Shown: one piece after another, positions 27,227-35,699 of the stretch
Numbering within the stretch: the stretch's first letter is position 1
How the letters are laid out: the number at the start of each line of letters is the position of its first letter
DNA from: Pseudomonas viridiflava
GTDB taxonomy: Bacteria; Pseudomonadota; Gammaproteobacteria; Pseudomonadales; Pseudomonadaceae
Reading direction: 5' to 3'
DNA length: 64,000 nt
Assembly: GCF_003702045.1 (NCBI RefSeq)
Contig: NZ_RBTP01000028.1
Location: 58,229 to 122,228, forward strand
Made by a program: the position numbers and the translations under genes
Notes under the pieces: model-generated
Told to the model about the DNA's origin: nothing
Database searches by the model: none
What the model saw: only the letters and a program-made list of their open reading frames with translations

Positions 27227-27523
27227 ATGCAAATCACCATGAATAACACCCTCTACCCAGGTCTGAGCGCCATGCAGGTCGGGCAGAGCCGTGTGGATCA
27301 GGCAGCCACTCAGATCGCCAGTAGCAATATCGAAGTGTCGGGCAGAAGCCAGTCTTCTGACTTTCAGCTCGAAAACCTGCGTTCGGTTGACCGCAGCCAG
27401 CGCTCCGACTTGCCAGCCAACATCGTTGAGATGGAAGCGGGCAAGTTTCAAATCGAAGCTGGCGTTGCCGCCCAAAGGGCCAGCAATGAAGCCCTCGGCA
27501 CGTTGATCGACACCTACGCTTAA
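27227..27523 (+). CDS. 98-residue protein resembling fused ends of a flagellar rod protein
   Basis: The N-terminal third (YPGLSAMQVGQSRVDQAATQ, then IASSN) follows the flagellar rod/hook N-terminal pattern GLxAMxxxQxRLDxxxxNIAxxN. The C-terminal third (NIVEMEAGKFQIEAGVAAQR followed by SNEALGTLIDTYA) follows the rod/hook C-terminal pattern NxVEMxxAQRxxEANxxxxxTxxEMLGTLLD. Only about 40 residues join them, so it would be a bare two-helix D0-like hairpin. There is no signal peptide, no membrane span and no flagellar gene nearby. P. aeruginosa has a similar-sized hypothetical gene after bioD. GAGGA lies nine bases before the ATG. The function is unknown. Confidence 0.8.
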   Translation: MQITMNNTLYPGLSAMQVGQSRVDQAATQIASSNIEVSGRSQSSDFQLENLRSVDRSQRSDLPANIVEMEAGKFQIEAGVAAQRASNEALGTLIDTYA

Positions 27524-27554
27524 ACGCGTTTCACGCCTGCGTTCACTGTCCTGT

Positions 27555-27583
27555 GCCGTGCCTTCTGCGCACGGCGTTCTTGT
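27555..27583 (+). terminator. Possible terminator after the 98-residue protein gene
   Basis: GCCGTGC and GCACGGC form a seven-pair GC stem with a seven-base loop, followed by the moderately T-rich GTTCTTGTCT. It lies 32 bases after the stop codon. Confidence 0.5.
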
Positions 27584-27757
27584 CTGAATCTTCCTGTATC
27601 ACGCATCTGTATCTGCGCTTTAACCCTCTGTCCCTCGACTAGACTCCCGGTATCGTTTACCCGGCGTTGCGTCCCGTCGGCTGCGCGTTTTAAAGCGCAA
27701 CGTGGACGAATGGTGCAAGCGCCGCTATTGACAAGGTTTGGGCGTAAACGTATGTTT

Positions 27758-27771
27758 CAAACACCTGTTTG
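27758..27771. promoter_or_regulatory. PsrA-type operator upstream of acyl-CoA dehydrogenase
   Basis: CAAAC-ACCT-GTTTG, extended to TCAAAC..GTTTGA, is a perfect palindrome. It matches the pseudomonad PsrA consensus (C/G)AAAC-N2-4-GTTT(G/C), the long-chain fatty acid sensor's site. It lies about 95 bp before the start of the first acyl-CoA dehydrogenase. The remaining 342-bp gap between genes holds only the terminator-like stem noted above. Confidence 0.65.
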
Positions 27772-27865
27772 ACCGTAAGGCTAAAGAGATTGCCTGGTCT
27801 TGGGAGTATGCTTCCAGCACCGTCCGGTCATTCGTTCCAGGATTCATCAGCAGAGGTTTATCGCT

Positions 27866-29671
27866 ATGCCTGATTACAAGGCCCCCTTGCGTGATATTCG
27901 TTTCGTTCGTGATGAGCTGCTCGGTTATGAAGCGCATTACCAGAGCCTGCCGGGCTGCCAGGACGCGACTCCTGACATGGTCGACGCCATCCTCGAAGAG
28001 GGCGCCAAGTTCTGTGAGCAGGTACTGGCTCCGCTGAACCGTGTCGGCGATACCGAAGGCTGCACCTGGAGCGAAACCGGCGTTAAGACGCCCACCGGTT
28101 TCAAGGAAGCGTACAAGCAGTTCGTTGAAGGCGGCTGGCCGAGCCTGGCCCACGACGTCGAGCACGGCGGTCAGGGCTTGCCCGAGTCGCTGGGTCTGGC
28201 TGTCAGCGAGATGGTCGGCGAGGCGAACTGGTCGTGGGGCATGTACCCAGGTCTGTCGCATGGCGCGATGAACACTATTTCCGAGCACGGCACGCCTGAG
28301 CAACAAGAGGCGTACCTGACGCGTCTGGTGTCTGGCGAGTGGACCGGCACCATGTGCCTGACCGAGCCGCATTGCGGCACCGACCTTGGCATGCTGCGTA
28401 CCAAGGCTGAGCCTCAGGCTGACGGCACCTACAAGGTGTCCGGCACCAAGATTTTCATTTCCGCTGGCGAACACGACATGGCCGATAACATCGTCCACAT
28501 CGTGCTGGCCCGCCTGCCGGATGCGCCGGCTGGCACCAAAGGCATTTCGCTGTTCATCGTGCCCAAGTTCCTGTCGGCTGCCGACGGCGGCGTGGGTGAA
28601 CGCAACGCGGTGAACTGCGGCTCCATCGAACACAAGATGGGCATTCACGGCAACGCCACCTGCGTGATGAACTTCGACGGTGCGACCGGCTACCTGATCG
28701 GCCCGGCGAACAAAGGCCTGAACTGCATGTTCACCTTTATGAACACCGCTCGTCTGGGCACGGCGCTGCAAGGTCTGGCCCACGCCGAGATCGGTTTCCA
28801 GGGTGGCTTGAAATACGCCCGTGAGCGTTTGCAGATGCGTTCGCTGACCGGCCCAAAAGCGCCTGAGAAAGCCGCTGACCCGATCATCGTTCACCCTGAT
28901 GTCCGCCGCATGCTGCTGACCATGAAAGCGTTCGCCGAAGGCACCCGCGCGATGGTGTACTTCACGGCCAAGCAGGTCGATATCGTCAAGTACAGCGAAG
29001 ACGCCGATCAGAAGAAAGCCGCCGATGCACTGCTGGCGTTCATGACCCCGATCGCCAAGGCCTTCATGACTGAAGTGGGCTTCGAAGCTGCCAACCACGG
29101 TGTGCAGATCTACGGTGGTCACGGCTTCATTGCCGAGTGGGGCATGGAGCAGAACGTTCGCGACAGCCGTATTTCCATGCTGTACGAGGGCACCACCGGT
29201 ATTCAGGCGCTCGACCTGCTGGGCCGCAAGGTGTTGATGACTCAGGGCGAAGCGCTCAAGGGCTTCACCAAGATCGTGCACAAGTTCTGCCAGAGCAACG
29301 AAGGCAACGAATCCGTTCAGGAGTTCGTGACCCCGTTGGCCGCGCTGAACAAAGAGTGGGGCGAACTGACCATGAAAGTGGGCATGGCCGCCATGAAGGA
29401 CCGTGAAGAAGTCGGTGCCGCTTCGGTGGACTACGTGATGTATTCGGGCTACGCCTGCCTGGCTTACTTCTGGGCAGACATGGCGCGGGTTGCCGCCGAG
29501 AAGCTGGCAGCCGGTACGTCGGACGAAGCGTTCTACCGCGCCAAGATCCAGACGGCCCGTTTCTACTTCCAGCGCATCCTTCCGCGTACCCGCACTCACG
29601 TCGCCACCATGCTTTCGGGCGCTGGCAACCTGATGGAAATGAAAGAGGAAGATTTCGGCCTGGCTTACTGA
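27866..29671 (+). CDS. Acyl-CoA dehydrogenase, ~600-residue FadE/DmdC type (1)
   Basis: A 601-residue FAD enzyme for the first step of beta-oxidation. Signatures are MCLTEPHCGTDLGMLRTKAE (FAD/substrate segment), KISGT-like TYKVSGTKIFISAGEHD, YGGHGFIAEWGMEQ and LYEGTTGIQALDLLGRKV, the last containing the usual catalytic glutamate position. The long C-terminal domain is typical of this subgroup. I chose the ATG at 27866 (MPDYKAPLRDIRF) because the paralogue downstream begins the same way; the longer frame is not conserved. A PsrA-type box precedes it and a strong terminator follows. Chain-length preference cannot be read. Confidence 0.93.
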   Translation: MPDYKAPLRDIRFVRDELLGYEAHYQSLPGCQDATPDMVDAILEEGAKFCEQVLAPLNRVGDTEGCTWSETGVKTPTGFKEAYKQFVEGGWPSLAHDVEHGGQGLPESLGLAVSEMVGEANWSWGMYPGLSHGAMNTISEHGTPEQQEAYLTRLVSGEWTGTMCLTEPHCGTDLGMLRTKAEPQADGTYKVSGTKIFISAGEHDMADNIVHIVLARLPDAPAGTKGISLFIVPKFLSAADGGVGERNAVNCGSIEHKMGIHGNATCVMNFDGATGYLIGPANKGLNCMFTFMNTARLGTALQGLAHAEIGFQGGLKYARERLQMRSLTGPKAPEKAADPIIVHPDVRRMLLTMKAFAEGTRAMVYFTAKQVDIVKYSEDADQKKAADALLAFMTPIAKAFMTEVGFEAANHGVQIYGGHGFIAEWGMEQNVRDSRISMLYEGTTGIQALDLLGRKVLMTQGEALKGFTKIVHKFCQSNEGNESVQEFVTPLAALNKEWGELTMKVGMAAMKDREEVGAASVDYVMYSGYACLAYFWADMARVAAEKLAAGTSDEAFYRAKIQTARFYFQRILPRTRTHVATMLSGAGNLMEMKEEDFGLAY

Positions 29672-29689
29672 GTCCGGTTCGATTCACCC

Positions 29690-29725
29690 AAACCGCCTGA
29701 TCACTGATCAGGCGGTTTTTTTTTG
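29690..29725 (+). terminator. Rho-independent terminator
   Basis: AAACCGCCTGATCA pairs with TGATCAGGCGGTTT and runs into nine T residues. It ends the first acyl-CoA dehydrogenase transcript, 18 bases after its stop. Confidence 0.95.
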
Positions 29726-29953
29726 CTTTTGATTTGATCGTGCCGACACGCAGCGTAAGGAACGATCAGGCACCTTCTGTCTGCAATGACTCCGTGTTGT
29801 ATGGCTATTCACCATCAATCCATAAACCTTTTTGCTCTCCTGCCGTTACAGGACTGTCACTGTTCAATCCTGCTGAATGCATTGTTTTCAGGATGAAGGC
29901 ACAATGCCATTTATTCGGGTGGTTACTCGAAGCCGGGTAGGAGACAGGCCCTT

Positions 29954-31252
29954 TTGTTACGTGCATCCGCTGCAAGACTGAGTCATTTCTTACCGTCACT
30001 GGCATTGCTGGTGGCGGGGCTGGCGGCTGCGTATGTCAAAGACCTGAACGTATTCTTTACCTCGCTGTTCAACGTGCTGCCAACGCTGGTGCTGCTATTG
30101 GGCGGAGCCTACTGCGGTGTTTACCGGCGTCAGCGCGAACTGTTTCTGATGATCACCGTGTACATCGCCTATTACCTGCTGGACACACAGACCGACTATT
30201 ACCGCGACTTCGGCAAGGTACGGGAGGACGCGGCGGTGATCTTCCATCTGGTCTGTCTGTTGCTGCCAGTGCTCTACGGGCTCTATGCCGCCTGGGAAGA
30301 GCGCACCCACTTGTTTCAGGATCTGGTCGCACGGCTTGCGGTGCTGCTGGCAGTGGGCAGCGTGGCGCTCGGGCTTGAGCAGAGCTATCCGGGTCAGTTG
30401 CAAGCCTGGCTTGCGGACATCCGCTGGCCGGCGCTGCATGGCGCATGGATGAGCCTTATCCAGCTGTCGTACGCGATGTTCCTGATCTCCTTCGCCGTGC
30501 TGGTCTGGCAATACGTGGAAAAGCCCCGCCCGCTGCACGCTGCACAGATCGTCGGTCTGCTGGGGCTTTTCTGGGCGCTGCCCAAGACGTTCATCCTGCC
30601 ATTCACGCTGAATATTCTGTGTAGCCAGGTGATGTTGATGATTGCCGCAGCGGTTGCCCATGAGGCCTATCAAATGGCCTTCCGCGACGAACTGACCGGC
30701 TTGCCCGGACGTCGCGCACTGAACGAACGTCTGCAGCGTCTGGGGCGCAATTACGTGCTGGCGATGAGTGACGTCGACCACTTCAAGAAATTCAACGACA
30801 CCCACGGCCACGATGTGGGCGATCAGGTGCTGCGTCTGGTGGCCAGCAAGCTGTCGAAAATCACCAACGGTGGTGGCAAGGCGTATCGCTACGGCGGTGA
30901 AGAATTCGCCATCGTGTTCGCGGCCAAAACCCTCGATGAATGCCTGCCGCACCTGGAAGCCATCCGCGAGTCCATTGCCAGCTACGAGATCCAGTTGCGC
31001 AACAAGGACAGTCGGCCGCAAGACGACCAGCAAGGCCGACAACGACGCGGCGGCGCACACACAGGCACCGTGTCGGTCACGGTCAGCATTGGTGTGGCCG
31101 AGCGGCAGCCGGAGCACCGCACCCCCGAAGAGGTGCTGAAAGCAGCCGACCAGGCGCTGTATGCCGCCAAGGGAGCAGGGCGTAATTGCGTCATCTCCCA
31201 CCAGCAGCACAGTCGTCGCGGCGCTGTGCGGACCGCTGAAGCGGCGACCTGA
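29954..31252 (+). CDS. Membrane-bound diguanylate cyclase (GGDEF)
   Basis: A 432-residue protein: six or seven membrane segments up to about residue 225, then a GGDEF domain starting at DELTGLPGRRALNERL. The active-site signature is GGEEF at 314-318 (YRYGGEEFAIVF), so it should make cyclic di-GMP from two GTP. The RxxD inhibitory site expected five residues before GGEEF is absent (NGGGKAYRY). A charged insert rich in Q, R and D lies near 355-375 inside the domain. The start is TTG at 29954 with AGGAGA about nine bases upstream. It lies alone between two acyl-CoA dehydrogenase paralogues. Confidence 0.88.
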   Translation: MLRASAARLSHFLPSLALLVAGLAAAYVKDLNVFFTSLFNVLPTLVLLLGGAYCGVYRRQRELFLMITVYIAYYLLDTQTDYYRDFGKVREDAAVIFHLVCLLLPVLYGLYAAWEERTHLFQDLVARLAVLLAVGSVALGLEQSYPGQLQAWLADIRWPALHGAWMSLIQLSYAMFLISFAVLVWQYVEKPRPLHAAQIVGLLGLFWALPKTFILPFTLNILCSQVMLMIAAAVAHEAYQMAFRDELTGLPGRRALNERLQRLGRNYVLAMSDVDHFKKFNDTHGHDVGDQVLRLVASKLSKITNGGGKAYRYGGEEFAIVFAAKTLDECLPHLEAIRESIASYEIQLRNKDSRPQDDQQGRQRRGGAHTGTVSVTVSIGVAERQPEHRTPEEVLKAADQALYAAKGAGRNCVISHQQHSRRGAVRTAEAAT

Positions 31253-31420
31253 GTACACCTTTCAGACCGGTGACCTGTCATGACTTTGCAGTCACGACAC
31301 GACCCTATGTGTCTGAAATGTTGTTCGGGTAGACTCGTGACTATCGACGGCTGATTCACGTTCCGAAGCGGAATGGATCAGTATTCACAGGTCTCTCGCT
31401 CCGTGTTCACGAGGTTTGCT

Positions 31421-33199
31421 ATGGCTGACTACAAAGCGCCGCTGCGCGATATGCGCTTCGTCCTCAATGAAGTGTTCGAGGTTTCCAAACTCTGGGCTCA
31501 ATTGCCGGCGCTGGCTGAAACGGTCGACGCCGAGACGGTCGAAGCCATTCTTGAAGAAGCGGGTAAGGTCACCAGTAAGACTATCGCGCCGCTGAGCCGC
31601 AATGGTGACGAAGAGGGCTGTCACTGGAAAGACACCGTCGTGACCACGCCCGCAGGGTTTCCTGAAGCCTATCGCACCTACGCCGAAGGCGGCTGGGTCG
31701 GTGTTGGCGGCAATCCTGATTTCGGTGGGATGGGCATGCCAAAGGTCGTGTCGGCGCAGGTCGAGGAAATGCTCAACTCCGCCAGCCTTGCGTTCGGGCT
31801 TTACCCGATGCTGACCTCAGGCGCCTGCGTTTCGATCAACACCCACGCCACCGAAGAGCTGAAAGCCAAGTACCTGCCGAACATGTATTCGGGTGTCTGG
31901 TGCGGTTCGATGTGCCTGACCGAAGCCCATGCCGGCACCGACCTTGGCATTATTCGCACCAAGGCCGAGCCACAGACCGACGGGTCTTACAAGATCACCG
32001 GCAGCAAGATCTTCATCACCGGCGGTGAGCACGACCTGACCGAGAACATCATCCACCTGGTGCTCGCCAAACTGCCGGATGCGCCAGCAGGGCCGAAAGG
32101 TATTTCGCTGTTTCTGGTCCCTAAATTCATGGTCGGCGATGACGGCAGTGTCGGCGCGCGCAACACCGTCAGCTGCGGCTCCATCGAGCACAAGATGGGC
32201 ATTCAGGCATCGGCCACTTGCGTGATGAACTTCGATGATGCGGTCGGCTACCTGATTGGCGAGCCCAACAAAGGGCTGGCTGCGATGTTCACGATGATGA
32301 ACTACGAGCGCCTGGGTGTCGGCATTCAGGGCCTGGCCTCGGGTGTACGTTCCTACCAGAACGCGGTCGAATATGCTCAGGACCGTCTGCAAAGCCGTGC
32401 GCCGACCGGTGCGCAGAACAAGGACAAGACCGCTGATCCGATCATCGTCCACCCTGATGTGCGTCGCATGCTGCTGACCATGAAGGCGTTCAACGAAGGC
32501 GGTCGTGCGTTTTCCAGCTATGTGGCGCTGCAACTCGACATCGCCAAGTTCAGCGAGAACGACACCGACCGCAAGCGCGCCGATGATCTGGTGGCGTTGC
32601 TGACTCCGGTGGCCAAGGCGTTCCTCAGCGATGTTGGCCTGGAAACCACTGTGCATGGTCAGCAGATCTTTGGCGGTCATGGCTACATTCGCGAGTGGGG
32701 CCAGGAACAACTGGTGCGCGACGTGCGCATCACCCAGATTTACGAAGGCACCAACGGTATCCAGGCGCTGGATCTGGTCGGCCGCAAGATCGTCGGTTCC
32801 GGTGGTGCGTTCTATCAACTGTTCTCGGATGAAGTGCGTGAGTTCATCGCCGCCTCGGACGATTCGCTCGCAGAGTTCACGCGCCCGCTGGCCTCTGCAT
32901 TGGACATGCTCGACGAGTTGACCAACTGGGTGCTGGATCGGTCGCGCAACAACCCCAATGAAATCGGCGCAGCATCGGTTGAGTACCTGCATCTGTTCGG
33001 TTACACGGCCTATGCCTACATGTGGGCAATGATGGCCAAGGCCGCAGTGGGCAAGGAAGCGCAAGAAGACTTCTACGTCAGCAAGCTGGGCACGGCACGC
33101 TTCTATTTCGCACGCCTGCTGCCACGCATCCATTCGCTGAATGCATCGGTGCGCGCTGGCAGCGAATCGCTGTTTCTGCTGGACGCGGATCAATTTTGA
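31421..33199 (+). CDS. Acyl-CoA dehydrogenase, ~600-residue FadE/DmdC type (2)
   Basis: A 592-residue paralogue of the gene at 27866, sharing MADYKAPLRDMRF, MCLTEAHAGTDLGIIRTKAE, IFITGGEHDLTENIIH, CGSIEHKMGI, FGGHGYIREWGQEQ and IYEGTNGIQALDLVGRKI. It is probably a second beta-oxidation dehydrogenase with another chain-length range. The ATG at 31421 has GAGG eight bases upstream and matches its paralogue's start. No PsrA-type box is seen upstream, so the two genes may respond differently. The rsmX unit begins just after its stop. Confidence 0.93.
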   Translation: MADYKAPLRDMRFVLNEVFEVSKLWAQLPALAETVDAETVEAILEEAGKVTSKTIAPLSRNGDEEGCHWKDTVVTTPAGFPEAYRTYAEGGWVGVGGNPDFGGMGMPKVVSAQVEEMLNSASLAFGLYPMLTSGACVSINTHATEELKAKYLPNMYSGVWCGSMCLTEAHAGTDLGIIRTKAEPQTDGSYKITGSKIFITGGEHDLTENIIHLVLAKLPDAPAGPKGISLFLVPKFMVGDDGSVGARNTVSCGSIEHKMGIQASATCVMNFDDAVGYLIGEPNKGLAAMFTMMNYERLGVGIQGLASGVRSYQNAVEYAQDRLQSRAPTGAQNKDKTADPIIVHPDVRRMLLTMKAFNEGGRAFSSYVALQLDIAKFSENDTDRKRADDLVALLTPVAKAFLSDVGLETTVHGQQIFGGHGYIREWGQEQLVRDVRITQIYEGTNGIQALDLVGRKIVGSGGAFYQLFSDEVREFIAASDDSLAEFTRPLASALDMLDELTNWVLDRSRNNPNEIGAASVEYLHLFGYTAYAYMWAMMAKAAVGKEAQEDFYVSKLGTARFYFARLLPRIHSLNASVRAGSESLFLLDADQF

Positions 33200-33228
33200 G
33201 ACTGATCAGTTTCGAAGCTGTGGCGTCG

Positions 33229-33246
33229 TGTAAGTAAATGCTTACA
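33229..33246. promoter_or_regulatory. GacA upstream activating sequence
   Basis: TGTAAG-TAAATG-CTTACA matches the GacA-binding consensus TGTAAG-N6-CTTACA exactly and extends to an 11-bp perfect inverted repeat (CGTCGTGTAAG and its complement). Its centre is about 66 bp before the predicted 5' end of the small RNA, the usual distance for rsm genes. No T-tract follows, so it is not the terminator of the preceding gene. Confidence 0.9.
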
Positions 33247-33303
33247 CGACGTAGTGCCGATTGGCTTCTTCCTTTAAGTCGGATCCAAAGTTAATCTAGA
33301 TTC

Positions 33304-33428
33304 ATGGACGTAGCGCAGGATGCGCAAACAAAGATAACAGGGACACGTAGGGATGCCTGCCAGGAAGGTGGGAAGAAAGGGATGTCAGGGAAACAGTCTG
33401 GAAAACCTCGCTTCGGCGGGGTTTTCTT
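33304..33428 (+). ncRNA. rsmX: RsmX-class CsrA/RsmA-sequestering small RNA
   Basis: The roughly 125-nt segment has nine GGA triplets (for example near 33306, 33318, 33341, 33351, 33363, 33371, 33380, 33389 and 33400), several in loops: GCGCAGGATGCGC is the classic rsm hairpin, and ACAGGGACACG and TAGGGATG follow. It ends in a rho-independent stem AAAACCTCGC-TTCG-GCGGGGTTTTC. A -10-like TAATCT lies at 33292-33297, and the GacA site is upstream. Such RNAs bind and titrate RsmA/RsmE under GacS/GacA control, relieving repression of secondary metabolism, motility and virulence mRNAs. The exact ends are estimated; which rsmX paralogue this is cannot be told. Confidence 0.88.
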
Positions 33429-33430
33429 TG
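33401..33430 (+). terminator. Rho-independent terminator of the rsmX RNA
   Basis: GAAAACCTCGC, a TTCG tetraloop and GCGGGGTTTTC, including one G-U pair, then TTTG. From here to 33653 I see no gene or clear site. Confidence 0.9.
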
Positions 33431-33653
33431 TGCGCGTGTTTTGTACCCCGCCGTTCAGTGATCGCTGATCGCTCTTATGCTCCTGCGCTCATCGTTCTAT
33501 ACAACTCTTGCTGCAACCCATGCACAGTGGGCGTTTTCGTCGATCACCCAACGATTTATTAATGGCGCGGTGCCAGAGCGGGTGGAACCCTCGTTGATGC
33601 TCAGGGTCGATTAGCTGTATGGCCAATCAGAGCCAATCAATCAGGAGCTTTTC

Positions 33654-33815
33654 ATGGACATCATTCGTATCATCTTCGCCATTCTGCTGCCACCGGTGGG
33701 CGTGTTCATGCAAGTCGGCCTGGGCGGCGCTTTCTGGCTGAATATTCTGCTGACCCTGTTCGGCTACATCCCAGGCATCATCCACGCGATCTACATCATC
33801 GTTTCGCGTAAGTAG
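33654..33815 (+). CDS. PMP3/YqaE family small membrane protein
   Basis: A 53-residue protein with two membrane helices. The family pattern is clear: IIFAILLPPVGVFMQVG, then FWLNILLTLFGYIPGIIHA and YIIV. Members of this family lie in the inner membrane and affect membrane potential and salt tolerance; the bacterial role is not well defined. TCAGGAGC precedes the ATG by a few bases. It is too short for many gene finders. It stands alone about 225 bp after the rsmX terminator and converges with the pqq cluster. Confidence 0.9.
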   Translation: MDIIRIIFAILLPPVGVFMQVGLGGAFWLNILLTLFGYIPGIIHAIYIIVSRK

Positions 33816-33866
33816 GCAGTCATCGCCAAAAAGCGCTGCGGTTGATCGTTCCCGGTGCGGGAACGG

Positions 33867-35699
33867 TCATACGGCGCCATCCAGTACATCCCGGTAAAAA
33901 CGCCATTCCTTTTCCAGCGCATCTGCCAGGTTCGCTGCCTTGCGAAACCCATGATATTCGTCCGGATAAAAGTGCCCTTCGGCCTTGATGCCTTTGTCCT
34001 GCAACGCCTTGAGCATGTCACGGGTCTGCTCCGGAACCACGACGGCGTCCAGTTCACCTTGAAAGAAGATCACCGGCACGCGGATGTGATCAGCGTGTAG
34101 CAGCGGCGTTCTCGCTTCGTACCGCTCGATGTCTTCAACCGGGTTACCGATCAGCCAGTCCAGATAGTCGCCTTCGAACTTGTGCGTCGCCCTTGCCAGT
34201 GCAACCGGGTCGCTGACGCCATACAGACTTGCGCCTGCTCGAAAGACATCCTGAAACGCCAATGCGCACAGCGTTGTGTAGCCCCCGGCGCTGCCGCCGC
34301 GAATGAACGCCTTGGCGGGGTCGATCAGGCCACGTCCGGCGAGATGAGCAACCACTGCGCAGGCGTCTTCGACATCTGCCACACCCCACGCCAGGTGCAG
34401 GCTTTGACGATAGGCGCGGCCATAGCCGGTGCTGCCCCGGTAGTTGAGGTCTGCCACCGCAAAGCCCCGGTGGGTCCAGTATTGAATACGCGGGTCCAGC
34501 ACCGGATAGCAGGCAGAGGTCGGGCCACCGTGGATGAACACCACCAGTGGCGGTTTCTCCGTTCCGGACATGGCCGGGTAGAAATAGCCGTAAGCCTCGG
34601 CGCCGCCGCTTGGGTAGCACAATGATTCGGGACGGCTGATCTGCTCGGGTGGCAAAGGTGAAGCGCCGCCGGCCAGGACCTGCGCGCTTTGATCGCTGCG
34701 TGAAATTGCCAGCACCGCCGATGTGCTGACGGCCGAAGCGGCGATGCAGTAGATGTATTCCTCATCCAGCGCCAGGCTGCGGAATCGGCTGTAACCGGCG
34801 CTGAAGTCGATGACCGAACCATCGGCCTGGCGTAACCCCAGGATTGCGGAGCCTTCCTGCGACCAACTGGCGAGAAAGCCATCACTGAGCGGCAGCCACG
34901 TGCATCCGCCGAGCTGCCACGGCGCGGGAGAGTGATCCGCCGTGGCGGCTTTCAGAGGTGCAAACCCGGCATTCGACTCTCTCCAGGGCTGCCAAAAGCC
35001 CGCCCTGTCAGTCAGGCACGACAGGCGGCCTTGCGCGTCGAAACGCGGTTGCTGCAAGGATTCTTCTGCGCCGTCTCCTGCAATGCACTGCGCCTGCCCC
35101 CAGCTGCCGTCATCCTGCCTGGTCGCCGCCATCAGGCGGGTAGACGTCCAGGGTTGGTGCGGGCGTTGCCATTGCACCCAGGCCAGTCGCTTGCCATCGG
35201 CACTGACGACGGGCGAGGCATAGAAATCCGCACCCTCGGCCAGCAACTGGCGCTGCCCGTCGGCCAACTCGATGCTCACCAGCCGATGGGTCTTGTGATC
35301 CTCCTCGACGGCCAGGATCTGGCCATTGGAGTGGAACACGCCGCCGTAGCGCTTATCGCCCTGAGTAAGTGGTACAGGTGAGCTGCCGTCGAGAGGCTGG
35401 CGGTACAACTGCTGGTCACGTTCGTTGACGAACACCACGTCATCATCGGCCAGACAGAACGACCCGCCGCCGTACTCATACACCCGGCTGCGCACGCTGT
35501 AACCGTCAGGCGTCAGGCAGCGCGTTGTGTTCGCGTACCAGTGCCAGATTCGACTGGCCCCGTCCTGGGGTCGGTATTCGTTCCAGAACAGGCCCGCCGA
35601 ACTGACATCCAGTTCAGCGAAATCCACACCTGCGGCGACAGCCTGGGCAGCGGAAAGCCGCTCAGGACGATTTGGCGATGAGTCGTGAGTTTCGTTCAT
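33867..35699 (-). CDS. pqqM: S9 prolyl oligopeptidase linked to PQQ genes (PqqM-like)
   Basis: A 610-residue serine peptidase of the acylaminoacyl-peptidase/DPP type: an N-terminal beta-propeller (to about 370) and a C-terminal alpha/beta hydrolase. The catalytic triad is seen as S in [12 protein letters not shown] in [14 protein letters not shown] and H in [10 protein letters not shown]. It overlaps pqqE by 38 bases and is the last gene of the leftward pqq unit. In other Pseudomonas the gene in this place is called pqqM; a role in processing the PqqA peptide is suggested but not shown. It has no signal peptide. Confidence 0.85.
   Translation of the reverse strand: MNETHDSSPNRPERLSAAQAVAAGVDFAELDVSSAGLFWNEYRPQDGASRIWHWYANTTRCLTPDGYSVRSRVYEYGGGSFCLADDDVVFVNERDQQLYRQPLDGSSPVPLTQGDKRYGGVFHSNGQILAVEEDHKTHRLVSIELADGQRQLLAEGADFYASPVVSADGKRLAWVQWQRPHQPWTSTRLMAATRQDDGSWGQAQCIAGDGAEESLQQPRFDAQGRLSCLTDRAGFWQPWRESNAGFAPLKAATADHSPAPWQLGGCTWLPLSDGFLASWSQEGSAILGLRQADGSVIDFSAGYSRFRSLALDEEYIYCIAASAVSTSAVLAISRSDQSAQVLAGGASPLPPEQISRPESLCYPSGGAEAYGYFYPAMSGTEKPPLVVFIHGGPTSACYPVLDPRIQYWTHRGFAVADLNYRGSTGYGRAYRQSLHLAWGVADVEDACAVVAHLAGRGLIDPAKAFIRGGSAGGYTTLCALAFQDVFRAGASLYGVSDPVALARATHKFEGDYLDWLIGNPVEDIERYEARTPLLHADHIRVPVIFFQGELDAVVVPEQTRDMLKALQDKGIKAEGHFYPDEYHGFRKAANLADALEKEWRFYRDVLDGAV

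Noticed and set aside
27725..29599. 624-codon ORF on the - strand
   Set aside because: It is the antisense shadow of the acyl-CoA dehydrogenase gene, histidine- and glutamine-rich with no known motif; the same shadow appears opposite the paralogue at 31817-33193.
33229..33246. Terminator of the acyl-CoA dehydrogenase gene
   Set aside because: The stem has no T-tract, and its TGTAAG-N6-CTTACA form and distance to the small RNA fit a GacA site exactly.
33353..33562. 69-codon ORF on the + strand
   Set aside because: It begins inside the rsmX RNA and crosses its terminator; no ribosome site and no protein-like pattern.
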